Below are positions 17,060 through 27,006 of a stretch of DNA of 27,006 nt, in pieces (positions within the stretch are counted from its first letter, which is position 1; each line of letters opens with the position of its first letter). The notes beneath the pieces were generated by a model, which saw nothing but the letters and a program-made list of their open reading frames with translations, had not been told where the DNA came from and made no database searches. The stretch lies in NCBI GenBank assembly GCA_022925895.1, contig JAKSYS010000763.1:1-27006 (forward strand), given 5' to 3'. Position numbers and translations under genes: made by a program. The DNA comes from Fragilaria crotonensis. Lineage: Eukaryota; Bacillariophyta; Fragilariophyceae; Fragilariales; Fragilariaceae.

Positions 17060-19786
17060 CTCTCCTAACCAGGACCTGAGCGGAGTATACACTGCAGTAC
17101 AAGGATTTTCCCGAGAGTCATACAATTAAAGTATACTTTCCGACCTGCCCTAAGGTCCAGTTGTGCGTACGTTCTGGTACAAACGACACGTAGGAACAAG
17201 GGCAAACGTCGAAAATCATACTTCTAGCTGTATGACTTTCCGAGCGGCCCTAATCCAATTCACGTCCGTGTTTTGACGAGCGTTGACAGTTAAAGAATGG
17301 TTATTCCCCTGTACTTACTTCGACATTTTGAATTTCGCGCACTAATCGAGATTTGTACGACAGTACTCGAAGTACAGTACATAAGAAAAATGAACGACAA
17401 TAGAGCAGTACTACAGTAGTACAATACCTATATATCCAGCGTCGTGTCGTTGCAGTTTGTGTTGTACTAAGAACAACTATGCATGCTGAGAAATAGCTAT
17501 TAAATAATAGCAAGTCTATTATACCTGCTACCACTATGCCTAAGATGAAGGTATTTGACTCACATGGATAGGCACAACACTCCTGTGGGATCTGCAATCA
17601 TTTTTCAGTAGGTGACATCATGACAACAATGGCAAATTAAAGTATTGCTTCTCTGATGAGTCGATAACTTTTCCGAAAGATAGACACATGAATCGCGAGC
17701 AATTTTGGTGACTCCTACTAGGGGATGTTGGTCATGATCAGAAACGTCTTGATGTGACAGCTTCTGTACTTTCACCTCGTACTGCATTGTATGAGGACAT
17801 CAGTACTACTACTAGACCTCCGTTAATTGCTGGCGCATTTTGCATTTTGAGGCCTCTGCTTGGGTGTGATTGTAGTGCCTGTGTGTCCCTTGATTCTGAT
17901 GTTTCCAAAGCTTGCACCATTGTTCCCAACATATGAGTTGGATTAAATTTGCCTGCCATGCCAAGCTAGTATATTGATTGAGGTCATCATTGTCATCTCA
18001 TTGAGGAGATGAGTAGTAGTAGCATTGCTGGTGTTGCCCATGCTAAATCTCCTCCAAAATAATGGAGCCCATCCATTCCTGTTTTGTTGTATGATTATGT
18101 GTTGCACTGTGGGGTGATAGTTCTCAATATCAGTTCAGGAGCAGAACCAGCACTGCCTGGCATAACCCATCCAACAATAGAGCAGCAGCACAAAGCAGCA
18201 GGAAGGTGTTTGGCTGAAGAAAGAAATTGCAATTTAAGTCCAGTCAAGAACTGATTGTGCCATTCTATGCAATTGCTAAGCTCAGCACATCATATAGTAG
18301 CTAGTACTAGTACTAGTAGCCTAATGCTGAGGCTAGAAGTGATGATGCTTGTGCATTCTTGAGTGGATGACCTGGACAAAAAGACTCACTTTACTAGAAT
18401 GAGCTTCCCAGTTGATCAATTTAAGGGAAGACAGATTCCATGCATTCTTTTGTCAAATGTTTTGGCAAATGCCCCATGAACAGAAGTTTGTGAATCCACA
18501 GTGATGCTCCAATTGGGAGGAATCAATGGACTCTAGCTAAAGGAAACATGAGAACAATCCCTCAGAGTTGTGAATCGCTGGTAATACTCTGCTGAGAGTG
18601 TATCTGGACTCTGGAGTACAAGTTGTAAGTACTGTACTGCTAGAACCAAAAGCCCTACTGTACTACGGAATGTACTACTGAATTAAATACGGAATGTACT
18701 TAGTACTATGAAATGGAGTACTACTGTACTGAATTTACTACGGAAATCATGTGCGTACCGAGTTACGTATGACATAGTGATGAACGTAATGTATTTGTAC
18801 TGTACCTGGTACTCGGAGTACAATGTATTGCACTACGTAATGGAGTACTCGAGTATTAATACTATGTAACGTCCTACGTAATGCCCTACGTAAAGCGATA
18901 CACACATTCCTGTCCTATTGATACTTCATGGTTCTAGTTTCAATATAACTAACATTGGATAACTCCACTTCCTTATACCATTTACGTACCTTTTCAGAGT
19001 CATACAGTGCAGGACACTTATAAACGACAATTATTATTTTTGTTTCAAATTCTCAACTAGTGTGCACTGTAGTACTGTACAGCAATTGTTGTACTACATC
19101 CACGTTTGAGCTCATAACCTGTCAGCCCGTCTTCACCATTCCAGTACCATTATACTACGGTAGTGATCTAGAAAGTGGTTACAGTGCGTACTAGTACTGT
19201 ACGATACAGTAGGTCTTCCAGTAGTGTTATACTGAGACCTCTGTAGAACCTACACAACGATCGAGTTTGGGTGATTTGTAGGCTTCAGTATTTTCGAAAA
19301 AAATGTGTTTCAAATTCTTGATCCAAATTTTAGATTTCTCTGAATCGTCCAGAAATGTAATAAAAAGTGATCATTGCGAAAAAATGTTGCACCTTCCGAG
19401 CTCAATAAAACTTTCAATTCTCAAAAATTAAAAAAAGTAATCCGAGGAAACACTCAACAATCTGATCAAGAAGCACTTTGTCGGATTAATATTTTTATCT
19501 TCATCCAGGGAAGGGGAGATGTTTCTTAACAAATTTGTGTCGTTTATAAGTGTCCTGCACTGTACCTTAGGTGTATGATTTCCTCCACCGCTTATCAGGT
19601 CCAATATCGGATAAATGACGGTTTTAAGGTCGAGAGCACCAGCCACATTTTTTTTTCAATATATTTTTTCCTATTTTTCCACCATTCAGTACGAGGAGAC
19701 ATCACCAGATTCGTCATCGCCACATGTGACGAACTCACGTGTGTGTTGTTCATCCCTGTGGTCAGCAACGATATTTTGACACGGCT
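17060..19786. other. Long spacer without supported gene
   Basis: About 2.7 kb. A weak direct repeat pairs 17118-17175 with 17216-17275 (shared TCATAC, ACTTTCCGA and GCCCTAA). Minus-strand open frames at 17738-17959 (ATG start, MAGKFNPTHMLGTMVQ) and 17605-17787 adjoin one another but match no family I know. GTAC/TACTAGTA words dominate 18290-18320 and 18600-18900. The last 200 bp are AT-rich with T runs and should include the leader of the SET gene. Confidence 0.5.
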
Positions 19787-20443
19787 ATGAGTACTCGACT
19801 TCAAGACTTCCACCCGTCGTTTCTTGAGAATCTCGCTCGTTTGGAGACGCTCGAACGCTGGCGAGAGCTTGCAATCCGACCGTCGATCGATACCTGCCAT
19901 AAAGAGGACAGACTCCTTCTCAATGATGGCATCGATAACTTACCAGAGCTAGAAAAAAGATCGCTTCACGCAAGGGACTTGATGAACAAATTCCTCCCGA
20001 TATTCAAGACACCGCTCGAAGAATCCTTGGTCATGGCACCGAGTCGGATCCCTGGCGCCGGCAACGGTCTCTTCTACCAGCCCAGTGTACCTGGTGGCAG
20101 AAATAGAGCTATCTCAGCAGGTGAAACAATCTGCTACTATTATGGTCATATTCACAATTTTCAATCCGCCAGGAAACTAAATGACAAGTCGTATCTTATG
20201 TTAGTTTCTGGTACTCTCTTTGTTGATCCGCGACCATGCTTGCACATCAAGGCCCGCTTCATTAATGACCCACTCAATGATGAGCATGTGAACTGCGAAT
20301 ATCTCCCAGACCCAGCAAATTTCCGATGCATTGTGGTTGCAACAAAAGAGATACAGCCCAACTCCGAGTTGTTTGTAACCTACGGTGACTTGTACTGGAA
20401 CCAGCAACAAAGCAAAGGCAGCGTCTTCAAAGGGGCGGGATAA
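19787..20443 (+). CDS. SET-domain protein
   Basis: Encodes 218 residues from the ATG at 19787; the frame is open 48 nt further upstream without an ATG. The first 75 residues are helical and charged. The SET fold follows: SRIPGAGNGLFY (86-97, the first strand with the GxG S-adenosylmethionine loop), ISAGETICYYYGHIH (109-123), KSYLMLVSGTLFVDPRP, then RFINDPLNDEHVNCEY (157-172) in place of the canonical RFINHSCxPN, and SELFVTYGDLYW (193-204) in place of the ELTxDYG motif. Asn160, Asn169-Cys170 and Tyr199 are kept. There are no pre-SET or post-SET cysteine clusters, so a non-histone lysine methyltransferase or a divergent enzyme is as likely as a histone methyltransferase. Its stop lies 4 bp from the end of the convergent SDA1 gene, so the 3' UTRs must overlap. 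Confidence 0.85.
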   Translation: MSTRLQDFHPSFLENLARLETLERWRELAIRPSIDTCHKEDRLLLNDGIDNLPELEKRSLHARDLMNKFLPIFKTPLEESLVMAPSRIPGAGNGLFYQPSVPGGRNRAISAGETICYYYGHIHNFQSARKLNDKSYLMLVSGTLFVDPRPCLHIKARFINDPLNDEHVNCEYLPDPANFRCIVVATKEIQPNSELFVTYGDLYWNQQQSKGSVFKGAG

Positions 20444-20447
20444 TGCG

Positions 20448-22913
20448 TTACGTCTTCCTTCTTCTCTTCTTTTCGTCATATCGCTTCTCCTCGCTTTTGG
20501 CTCGCTTGAGATTGTTCTTACCGCTTCGCTTATGTCGCGTTTCATACGAGTATTTCGACATTTGGAAGTTCTTCTTCCTCTTATTCTCAAGATTAGTGCT
20601 TCCTCCAGCACGAGCCTTGGATTCAAACTTTTGACGACCAGCAAGAATACTTTCCAATCGTTCAGCCTTGGACTGCCGCTTGCGCTTGGCATCGGCAGCA
20701 ATATCCATAGGATTGACTGCTCCAGCAATATGAATCTCGTCGTCATCTGAGTCGACGTCGTCGCTTAGCTCATCGTAGTCTTCCCCACGAGAAATCGCTC
20801 TTTTTCTTCTAGCATTCTCACGTGGATCCCGTTTCGATCGCTCTTCGCGATCGACAAGCTTTTTCATGCGTGCAAAGTCAGCCGCTGAAAAGATGCGAGT
20901 TGCCGAAACTTCTTGCTTGAGTTTGTCACGCTCTTCGGCGGTCATTTTGGTGATATCCAAGACACCGTCAGCTTCTTCATCTTCTTGCTTTCCATCGGCA
21001 CCGAGTACCACCAGCTCGGGCGCTTCGTCTGCCTCTTCGTCGGATTCAATTTCAAAAACGTCGCCATCACCTTCCCCAACGTCCTTCCAGCCATCCTCGT
21101 CTTCCTCCTCCTCCTCCTCCTCCTCCTCCTCATCATCATCTTCCTCCACATCGTCGTCGTCGCCGCCTTCTTCGTCATTCATGGGTTCCACACCCTCGCC
21201 GTCATCCTCCTCATCGCTTGATTCCTCTCCTTCCTCATCGTTCTTCTTTTTTGCGGCTTTTCGAGACTCATAGGCTACCAGTAAATCCGCTCCCTCAACT
21301 CCCGAAGCCACCTTGACTTGACCGAAGCGCAAAGGCGTGACGCCAGCCTTATGTAATGACGTTCCTGCCAAACCGCGATCTTTGCCCTGCAGCAGTCCTG
21401 GATGAACTTGTCGAATGAAATTGGTCCATGCCTTCCCGGCAATCATGACCGATCGATCTCGGTGCTTGGAGTAAGCAGCCAAGTCTCGCGCAAAGGCTTC
21501 CATGTCAAGGGTGACGGAATTCTCCTCATCACTCTCAATGGAGAGCACGGACGGAACTCTTGTACAAATAGCTCTGGCGGCATTGATACCGACTGCCATT
21601 TGTTCGCCTGAACAACGCTCCGTAATGAAATTGTGAGCAATGGTCTTCAAGATTCCGTGAATTTCATTGGGTGGCACTAAATCATGACATGCTTGAACTG
21701 AGTACGCCAGAATGGCAGTCACGTCACGTTGGTGACCTCCCATGTAGCGCTGCAAGAAAGGGTAGAGACCAAGGAGCGACAATCGATGATTTCCAACCAG
21801 GCGTGTGACAAAGTTGATCATGAGCAGTTTGGTTTCGTATTTGAGGGATGCACTGGATCCTTTGAGCCGTTTAAGGAGAACCTCTGACAATCCCTGAGGA
21901 TCTCGTAGCATTTCGATAGCTGGATACAACTTCTTGGCATGTTCCAGTCCACCGCGCTCTTCCAATTCGAGCCAATCTGGGTTTTCCTTCTTCAATTGTG
22001 CCTTGACTCTATTCTTTTCCTGGCGCTCAACATGATTTGCGCGTTTCTTAGTCTTGCGCGAATGTTTGTGAATATTGACTGATTGAGAACCCGCAAACTC
22101 TTCCTCAATCTCTCGTTTTTGATCCAGCGCCATCTTCTCCTCAATATTCAGAAAGAATCGAATCGCACGACACATGACAGTCGAATTCTTACTCGTCGAT
22201 GCCGATGCTAGAATTGCAACTGTTCGTTCGTCTGTCCAGACAGCACGACGGTAGAGTTCGCACACCATGTCTGTGGCACGCTTCTGTGCTGTCTCCGTTC
22301 CTTCCTCCCCATCGCTTTCCATCGACACGATGCGGTGCAAAAAGGCTTGAATGCTGCGGTTGAGTGTTTCATCTCGTTTACCCTTCTTATTGATATTCTT
22401 CACGTCATTGACAATATGACTGTAGAGTAGCTCCCTCAATGCCTTGTCGGGAACGACAGACATGATTCTGAAAAAGAGTTCCAACAATCGCAGGGGTTCA
22501 ATGGCACCCTTGTTTCGCATCAGAATTAGAGCCGACACACAAGCCTTTCGTACATCCCGATGCAACGACAGCGCAGCTGTCGGCAACGACATGGCCAGAG
22601 TTTGTTTCTGGCGCTCTTCCATGTACTCACTTCCCAACAACAGCTGGATCAGCATGCTTCCAACCCGATCCGCTTCTTCTCCCTTATAACTTGATGACGA
22701 GACCGCAGCCGCAAACTGTATCAACTCAACGAGACGGGGTGATGGATTGGAGCTGGGTGACAATGCCAGGATGCCACATTCTGATTCCAACCGACGCACT
22801 TGGGCATTGTAGTCTTCACGGTATCCATCGGGGTCGCGTTTGCAAAAATTTTGCAACTGTGCCAACTTGAGAGTGACATCGACGCGAGTTCCTGCACCTG
22901 TTGTCAACGACAT
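20448..22913 (-). CDS. SDA1: SDA1 family protein, 60S ribosome biogenesis
   Basis: Encodes 821 intact residues; yeast SDA1 and human SDAD1 are roughly 690-770. SDA1 proteins are nuclear/nucleolar factors needed for 60S pre-ribosome maturation and export, and in yeast for actin organisation and passage through G1. The start RVDVTLKLAQLQNFCKRDP, with YREDYNAQVRRLES, is the diagnostic N-terminus. Helical repeats follow up to about 530 (LPTAALSLHRDVRKACVSAL, LLYSHIVNDVKNINKKGK), with a basic HKHSRKTKKRANHVERQEKN block at about 280-300. GVTPLRFGQVKVASGVEGADLL precedes an expanded acidic stretch (about 555-630) encoded partly by a (CTC)n-type run near 21096-21135. The conserved SATRIFSAADFARMKKL (about 670-690) and a Lys/Arg-rich tail, probably a nuclear localisation signal, complete it. 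It is divergent from the DHHC gene and convergent with the SET gene. Confidence 0.95.
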   Translation of the reverse strand: MSLTTGAGTRVDVTLKLAQLQNFCKRDPDGYREDYNAQVRRLESECGILALSPSSNPSPRLVELIQFAAAVSSSSYKGEEADRVGSMLIQLLLGSEYMEERQKQTLAMSLPTAALSLHRDVRKACVSALILMRNKGAIEPLRLLELFFRIMSVVPDKALRELLYSHIVNDVKNINKKGKRDETLNRSIQAFLHRIVSMESDGEEGTETAQKRATDMVCELYRRAVWTDERTVAILASASTSKNSTVMCRAIRFFLNIEEKMALDQKREIEEEFAGSQSVNIHKHSRKTKKRANHVERQEKNRVKAQLKKENPDWLELEERGGLEHAKKLYPAIEMLRDPQGLSEVLLKRLKGSSASLKYETKLLMINFVTRLVGNHRLSLLGLYPFLQRYMGGHQRDVTAILAYSVQACHDLVPPNEIHGILKTIAHNFITERCSGEQMAVGINAARAICTRVPSVLSIESDEENSVTLDMEAFARDLAAYSKHRDRSVMIAGKAWTNFIRQVHPGLLQGKDRGLAGTSLHKAGVTPLRFGQVKVASGVEGADLLVAYESRKAAKKKNDEEGEESSDEEDDGEGVEPMNDEEGGDDDDVEEDDDEEEEEEEEEEDEDGWKDVGEGDGDVFEIESDEEADEAPELVVLGADGKQEDEEADGVLDITKMTAEERDKLKQEVSATRIFSAADFARMKKLVDREERSKRDPRENARRKRAISRGEDYDELSDDVDSDDDEIHIAGAVNPMDIAADAKRKRQSKAERLESILAGRQKFESKARAGGSTNLENKRKKNFQMSKYSYETRHKRSGKNNLKRAKSEEKRYDEKKRRRKT

Positions 22914-23373
22914 GATGATGAAGATGAGTCTATGACGATGCTATAATTCTTTCGGCGAAGTTGAGAAGGGTGTCTATGGTATGGTGGATGAACGAATGGA
23001 CTTGTTTATGGTGTGAAACAGTACTGTACTCCGAGTCCGCTAGAGTGTATCGATACAACCAAGCGACGACGGAAACGATTTTTGGATCGCGCAAGTGTAT
23101 ATGTGGTTACACATTTGCATTTTTGATTGGTTTCGACAGCACATAACAAACGGTTGAAGGATGGGCTATTGATCGTACGAAGTACGGTAGGCCATGCGGA
23201 ATCAGTCGAGTGTCGAATCTCGACACTGCTGTAGTACGATGTAGTATGCCAGTAACGTACGATGAATAAGCACTGCGAAAGCAATGAGACCTCGCTTTGA
23301 GATAGAATTGGTGCTATGATTGTGATGTGCGCAAACACGGTGGCATTGCCCGGCTGAGACATTGATTCTGACG
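22914..23373. promoter_or_regulatory. Shared divergent promoter region of SDA1 and the DHHC gene
   Basis: 460 bp separate the two start codons on opposite strands, so both promoters must lie here or overlap. GATGATGAAGATGAG lies directly upstream of SDA1. No TATA box or other known motif stands out. Confidence 0.45.
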
Positions 23374-24453
23374 ATGTCAACGTCGACCAAGGGACTGGCG
23401 AATTTAGACGATTCAAATCACGGCGATGATGAGGAGTGCCCTCGTCCTACAATGGATCCTTTGGAGGTTGAAAGCAATCAAGGACTTGAAGAGCAATGGG
23501 AAGACGAACGACGTGACGAGTCTTTTACAAAGCCACTGGAATCATCGTGCTGGGTTCTGACGCGATACTTTGCAGCGTCTACTACAGCTGTCCTTCTGAC
23601 GTGTGTCTGCCCTGGAACAACACTAAAGACACCGATTCCACTCCTTGTCATATACGCCTTGATTTGGCTCTCCTTGCTACTGCTTCATAAGTCGAATCCT
23701 GGATATCTTGAACCCGCCGTTGTCGCCCAGGTTTGTGATGAGGATGGCCTTACCTTGCTCGGCTACGAAAAAGATCAAGAGGAAGAAGTCAATCGTCGCT
23801 CCAGCTCTCCTCCATTGCCCCCGTTCTCGCAAGCCCTAAAAGAACCTACGCCTCTGTTCCGAGGTACTCGCCGCAAACTATGCCATACCTGCAACTTTGC
23901 CCCACCCCTCAGAAGCCACCATTGTCGATTTTGCAACAAATGCGTAGCTACCTTTGATCATCACTGTCATTTCGTCGGAGCTTGCATTGGAGAACGCAAC
24001 CATTGCCGATTTTGGGCCTTTTTGACCTTGCAAACGATTGGATTTTTCATGTGTAGCCGCGTCGTGGCGTCCTCCTCACTTGGATTTTGGACTGCACTCT
24101 TTCATAACGCCCTCACGCCGGATTCAGCGCTGTTATTCTTCGCCGAATTGTACCTTTATCCTCTTACAGCGATCTCAGCGTTCATGTGGATCACTCACAC
24201 TGCCTTCGCAATGGCGAACAAGACCACATTTGAATGCGGCAAGGGTCCCGAACACATTGATTATTTACGAGGGACACGCTACACAGATTCACCATTTTCA
24301 CGAGGTTGCCTATTCAATCTGTACCAGTTTTGTTGGCAACGGAATCAGAAATACTGGAAACCAATTGTCTGGCAAACACCTGGAAAGATTGTTCGCGATT
24401 CAGAAGATGTTTGGGAGCATCCTTGTGAAAACAAGTACTGGACCTGTTGTTGA
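23374..24453 (+). CDS. DHHC-type protein S-palmitoyltransferase
   Basis: Encodes 359 residues from the ATG at 23374. The enzyme transfers palmitate from palmitoyl-CoA to protein cysteines at Golgi, ER or plasma membranes. Layout: acidic cytosolic N-terminus (1-55); two membrane spans (about 60-80 and 87-105) followed by NPGYLEP; the cysteine-rich domain 170-211 ([15 protein letters not shown] and [18 protein letters not shown]) with catalytic DHHC at 195-198 and the zinc-binding Cys/His set complete; two more spans (about 213-240 and 252-280); then TTFE (284-287), the TTxE motif of the family, and a PaCCT-like segment [16 protein letters not shown] (304-319). It ends in WTCC, two cysteines that may themselves be acylated. 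No breaks. Substrates cannot be predicted. Confidence 0.95.
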   Translation: MSTSTKGLANLDDSNHGDDEECPRPTMDPLEVESNQGLEEQWEDERRDESFTKPLESSCWVLTRYFAASTTAVLLTCVCPGTTLKTPIPLLVIYALIWLSLLLLHKSNPGYLEPAVVAQVCDEDGLTLLGYEKDQEEEVNRRSSSPPLPPFSQALKEPTPLFRGTRRKLCHTCNFAPPLRSHHCRFCNKCVATFDHHCHFVGACIGERNHCRFWAFLTLQTIGFFMCSRVVASSSLGFWTALFHNALTPDSALLFFAELYLYPLTAISAFMWITHTAFAMANKTTFECGKGPEHIDYLRGTRYTDSPFSRGCLFNLYQFCWQRNQKYWKPIVWQTPGKIVRDSEDVWEHPCENKYWTCC

Positions 24454-25879
24454 GTTAATGATGCTCTTCTGATAAGGTGAGTTGCTAGGAGTTTTTGGTC
24501 TGGCGTTCTGCAAAGTGTATCTCCGGCTCCTCTCGCAAAGCACCAAATTCCCTTCGTTGGTTGAGTTTGGACCTTCGCATCCTGTATGGAGGAATCGGTC
24601 AAATCTTTTTGCTACAATATCGTGGATCGTTATTATAGTTGGACGAGGTGTTTTTATTTCTGTAACTTTCTTGTCCTGGATAACATTCGACATTCCCATC
24701 ATGCTAACATGAATTTCTTGCTTCTGTACTACAGGGACGACGAGCGCAGACGGGATCTTTTTCGACCGCAATGTCGAATCGAATGATGAATTCGACAGGC
24801 AACGTGTCACGAGTACGTTGACAGAAAGGCCCATTGTCAACGTAATGCATGTAGACTGCCGACCGCAGAACAGAGTTGCGACTCCCGAGAATGATTGCAA
24901 GATAGTCCACAGTCCACCCTCGTTTTGGAGGTGTGAGTTCGGCGCAATGTTGCGGCTACAGCATACTCGAGTACAAGTACTCCAGTATGATATACAACAG
25001 CTAGAACGATCGATTTGATATCACGCTACGGTAGCTAGTCTAGAGTGCTACCGGGTGGTAGTAGGTACTGTACGACGACTACCGGTAGGAGTAGTTGAGT
25101 GTATAGTGTTGAGTACTCGTACCAAGACTATGATATAGAGGATATAGGAGTAACATATACTCCAGCTCGAAAAATATGCGGAATACGTATGATCGTATGA
25201 TACATGTGACATGTGCAACACACCAATATGTCCGTACATGCGAATGACATACAGGTATGAAGTATGCATACATCAGGTTTTCGGAAATGGATTCGCCAAT
25301 CCCGTGGGCACGTGTCGGCAACCAGAGATACTCAGAGTGCTACGTAGCATACATACTACATGGACTACTACGGTAGTCGTATTATCAAGTCTTCTCACAG
25401 AAGATGTGCGCAGAGTTATGCCAAACGAGTACTCCGAGTACTCCAGTACAGGGGTTCGATGAATATGATATATCATACACTGTATAAGTGCAATAGCGCT
25501 TGAAGCTTGAAGCCACTGTACTCGTACCATGTACACAGTCCGAGTATGGAATTAAGGAGAATCTTTGTGACGAACTTTCCAGGATATATATATATAGTAT
25601 TGTACTGTATCTTAAATTACATCGTCCATATCTTCAGAGACTCCACTTCATCTCGTGTGGAGAAAACAGTGAACCCAGCCGTATGTACATAAGAGAGATG
25701 GTATTGAATGGAGTACCGGGTACTACGTGTTTATGTATAAACGACAGCAGAAACACGACAAACTTTGACACGATTCCATCACTTCCGCAACTCATGTTTC
25801 TGATGCTCATCTCATTTTTCTGCCGGATTTGCTCATTTTGAGGTTACCACTATCAACGGAACAATACAAGATACAAGTC
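24454..25879. other. GTAC-rich spacer without gene
   Basis: No supported gene. From 24960 to 25720 the sequence is crowded with GTAC, CTACCGGTAG-type palindromes (25078) and GAGTACTCCGAGTACTCC (25427-25444). Open frames here are short and run through these words. Confidence 0.55.
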
Positions 25880-26482
25880 ATGACGACGTGGAGCTTCATT
25901 CGAGTCCTTGTTCTCGCTATTACGGCGCGACTTGTTGGAGCACAGACATGCGCAATCGAGGAAACTCCCGCCGACATGCTGGGACCTTTCTACCTCAAGG
26001 GATCGAAGTTCACCACTCGCTTGGCACCGGCAGCGCAGCTCAACAACGTGGCTCGGCGCATCAAGATCACCGGTAGAGTTTATGGCGACAACTGTGTCCC
26101 CATGAAGAGTGCTCTCGTTGAGGTTTGGCACGCTGGTATTCCTGATGCAAGTGGAAACCAGTACTCTATCGCCGGGTCCGACTTGCGATACCGAGGACAG
26201 TTCCGCACTGGCGCCTGTGGCAGGTACAGCTTCACAACGATCTACCCCACCCTCTACGCATCGCGTCCCATTCGTCATATTCATTATCGCGTTTCTAGTG
26301 GCGGCAAGCTGCTCTTGGTGTCTCAGTTGTACTTCAAAGGGGCGATTACTGCTGGTTTCAACCCCGACACCACTCAAATCGTTCAACTCAAGAGGATTAG
26401 TGATGGCTCTCGCACAGGAACATTTAACATTTACGTTGGAACCACTGGAACCGGAAATGCCACGGCTTGCGTGCTCAATTGA
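25880..26482 (+). CDS. Secreted intradiol ring-cleavage dioxygenase-like protein
   Basis: Encodes 200 residues from the ATG at 25880. Residues 1-22 form a clear signal peptide (FIRVLVLAITARLVGAQ). The mature part has the intradiol dioxygenase order: ETPADMLGPFYLKGS (28-42), ITGRVYGDNCVPMKSALVEVWHA (63-85, the first beta strands with the xVxVWHA motif), GSDLRYRGQFRTGACGRYSFTT (99-120), YPTLYASRPIRHIHYRVS (122-139), and LLLVSQLYFKG. In protocatechuate and catechol 1,2-dioxygenases the non-haem Fe(III) is held by two Tyr and two His; here Tyr104, Tyr126, His133 and His135 occupy those places. Intradiol enzymes cleave catechols between the hydroxyls, and secreted versions are known from fungi. 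The substrate may be an extracellular phenolic; this is inference. The reading frame is intact. Confidence 0.88.
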   Translation: MTTWSFIRVLVLAITARLVGAQTCAIEETPADMLGPFYLKGSKFTTRLAPAAQLNNVARRIKITGRVYGDNCVPMKSALVEVWHAGIPDASGNQYSIAGSDLRYRGQFRTGACGRYSFTTIYPTLYASRPIRHIHYRVSSGGKLLLVSQLYFKGAITAGFNPDTTQIVQLKRISDGSRTGTFNIYVGTTGTGNATACVLN

Positions 26483-27006
26483 ATATGGACTCGGCACACT
26501 TGAGTCGTGCACAATACTAAGTCAGTACGACCTATTTGTTTTAACCCAGACTTTAGTCAAATCTTTCAATCCAGCGACTTATGTGAACGCAGGAACCTTT
26601 GATCACTGCATCTGAGTCACAACAACTGACAAGGCCGCATAATGTGTTGCGACCACCGCCGGTTTTTGTTTCTCTAATGCAGGCAAGGTCGATATAATAT
26701 CTCGTGGAGACCAGAGTTCGGCAGACTTTCTACCAGGGTTGAGGTGTTTGAAGATACCCATGATCCCGCTTGTGGTTTCTGACACTGTCATTAGTTGCGA
26801 CAGTTGAATACTTGAAGTTCCTTAAACTGATCACACAGACAACCATTGGACATTCCAAAGACCCATTATCTGATTCAAAGGGGGGCGGAGAATTTTTGCG
26901 CCCTTGATCAATGTTGGCAAATGGCTGAAGTATTTTTGGGACAGTAAAACAGTGGAGCACCGCGGAGTGTTCGCTCCATTCGCGGCGAACAGGATATTTT
27001 GCTGTC
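26483..27006. other. 3' spacer, no gene, small hairpin near the end
   Basis: Nothing coding is supported. A 7-bp perfect stem (TGTTCGC at 26968, GCGAACA at 26985) lies near the window end, just after GTGGAGCACCG (26952-26962), an 11-mer also present at 7568 and 8228. Confidence 0.45.

Noticed and set aside
17605-17959. Possible small minus-strand gene (MAGKFNPTHMLGTMVQ onward)
   Set aside because: Two adjoining short frames have some coding-like look, but no family, no termini and no conservation evidence; left as spacer.
20866-21273. 135-codon plus-strand frame rich in serine
   Set aside because: Antisense to the acidic Glu/Asp stretch of SDA1; the Ser runs are the complement of GAG/GAA codons.
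25853-26512. 219-codon minus-strand open frame
   Set aside because: It is the exact antisense shadow of the intradiol dioxygenase gene, has no domain features, and the plus-strand frame has a signal peptide and all iron ligands.
1-27006. tRNA, rRNA or other known structured RNA genes
   Set aside because: Scanned for the GTTCGANNC T-loop with matching acceptor ends and for rRNA-like blocks; the few GTTCGA sites (11329, 12863, 25455) have no cloverleaf around them.

Overview
The window looks like nuclear DNA of a unicellular eukaryote, most probably a pennate diatom or a close stramenopile relative. Genes are compact and mostly intron-free (one clear GT-AG intron of 115 nt is seen). One secreted protein has the Pro-Ser spaced stalk common in diatom surface proteins. 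The spacers are saturated with GTAC-containing words. The assignment is inference: no rRNA, tRNA or organellar marker is present.

Layout. 39-890 (+): secreted, probably membrane- or GPI-anchored surface protein with a bacterial-type domain. 2497-3004 (+): broken nucleoredoxin/thioredoxin-fold gene without catalytic cysteines. 3772-5186 (+): mitochondrial short/branched-chain acyl-CoA dehydrogenase with one intron and one reading-frame break. 6523-7362 (+): omega-like glutathione transferase with a late frame break. 9511-10395 (+): ankyrin-repeat protein. 11121-17059: a roughly 5.9 kb accessory block bounded by a perfect 24-bp inverted repeat. It holds a 152-bp tandem repeat, a striking 126-bp higher-order array, a nested inverted repeat, a decayed 2-oxoglutarate/Fe(II)-oxygenase-like gene (+), a second short array of the same motif, and a decayed cysteine-rich gene (-) that converges on the first. 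19787-20443 (+): SET-domain protein, ending 4 bp from the end of SDA1 (20448-22913, -), a 60S ribosome-biogenesis factor. 23374-24453 (+): DHHC palmitoyltransferase, divergent from SDA1. 25880-26482 (+): secreted intradiol-dioxygenase-like protein.

The single-copy genes are ordinary housekeeping or peripheral functions (mitochondrial beta-oxidation or branched-chain catabolism, glutathione chemistry, ribosome assembly, protein methylation, palmitoylation) with no sign of joint regulation beyond the SET/SDA1 tail-to-tail and SDA1/DHHC head-to-head arrangements. The most unusual part is the 11-17 kb block, which I interpret as an old composite mobile element or a repeat-nucleated accessory island. 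Its two genes are recognisable only when several reading frames are followed.

Reading-frame breaks, mostly at short homopolymers, affect five loci between 2.5 and 16.6 kb. The four genes from 19.7 to 26.5 kb read cleanly. Some breaks may be assembly errors; those inside the repeat block are more probably decay. All functional calls are from reading the sequence and from remembered family features; no database search was run.
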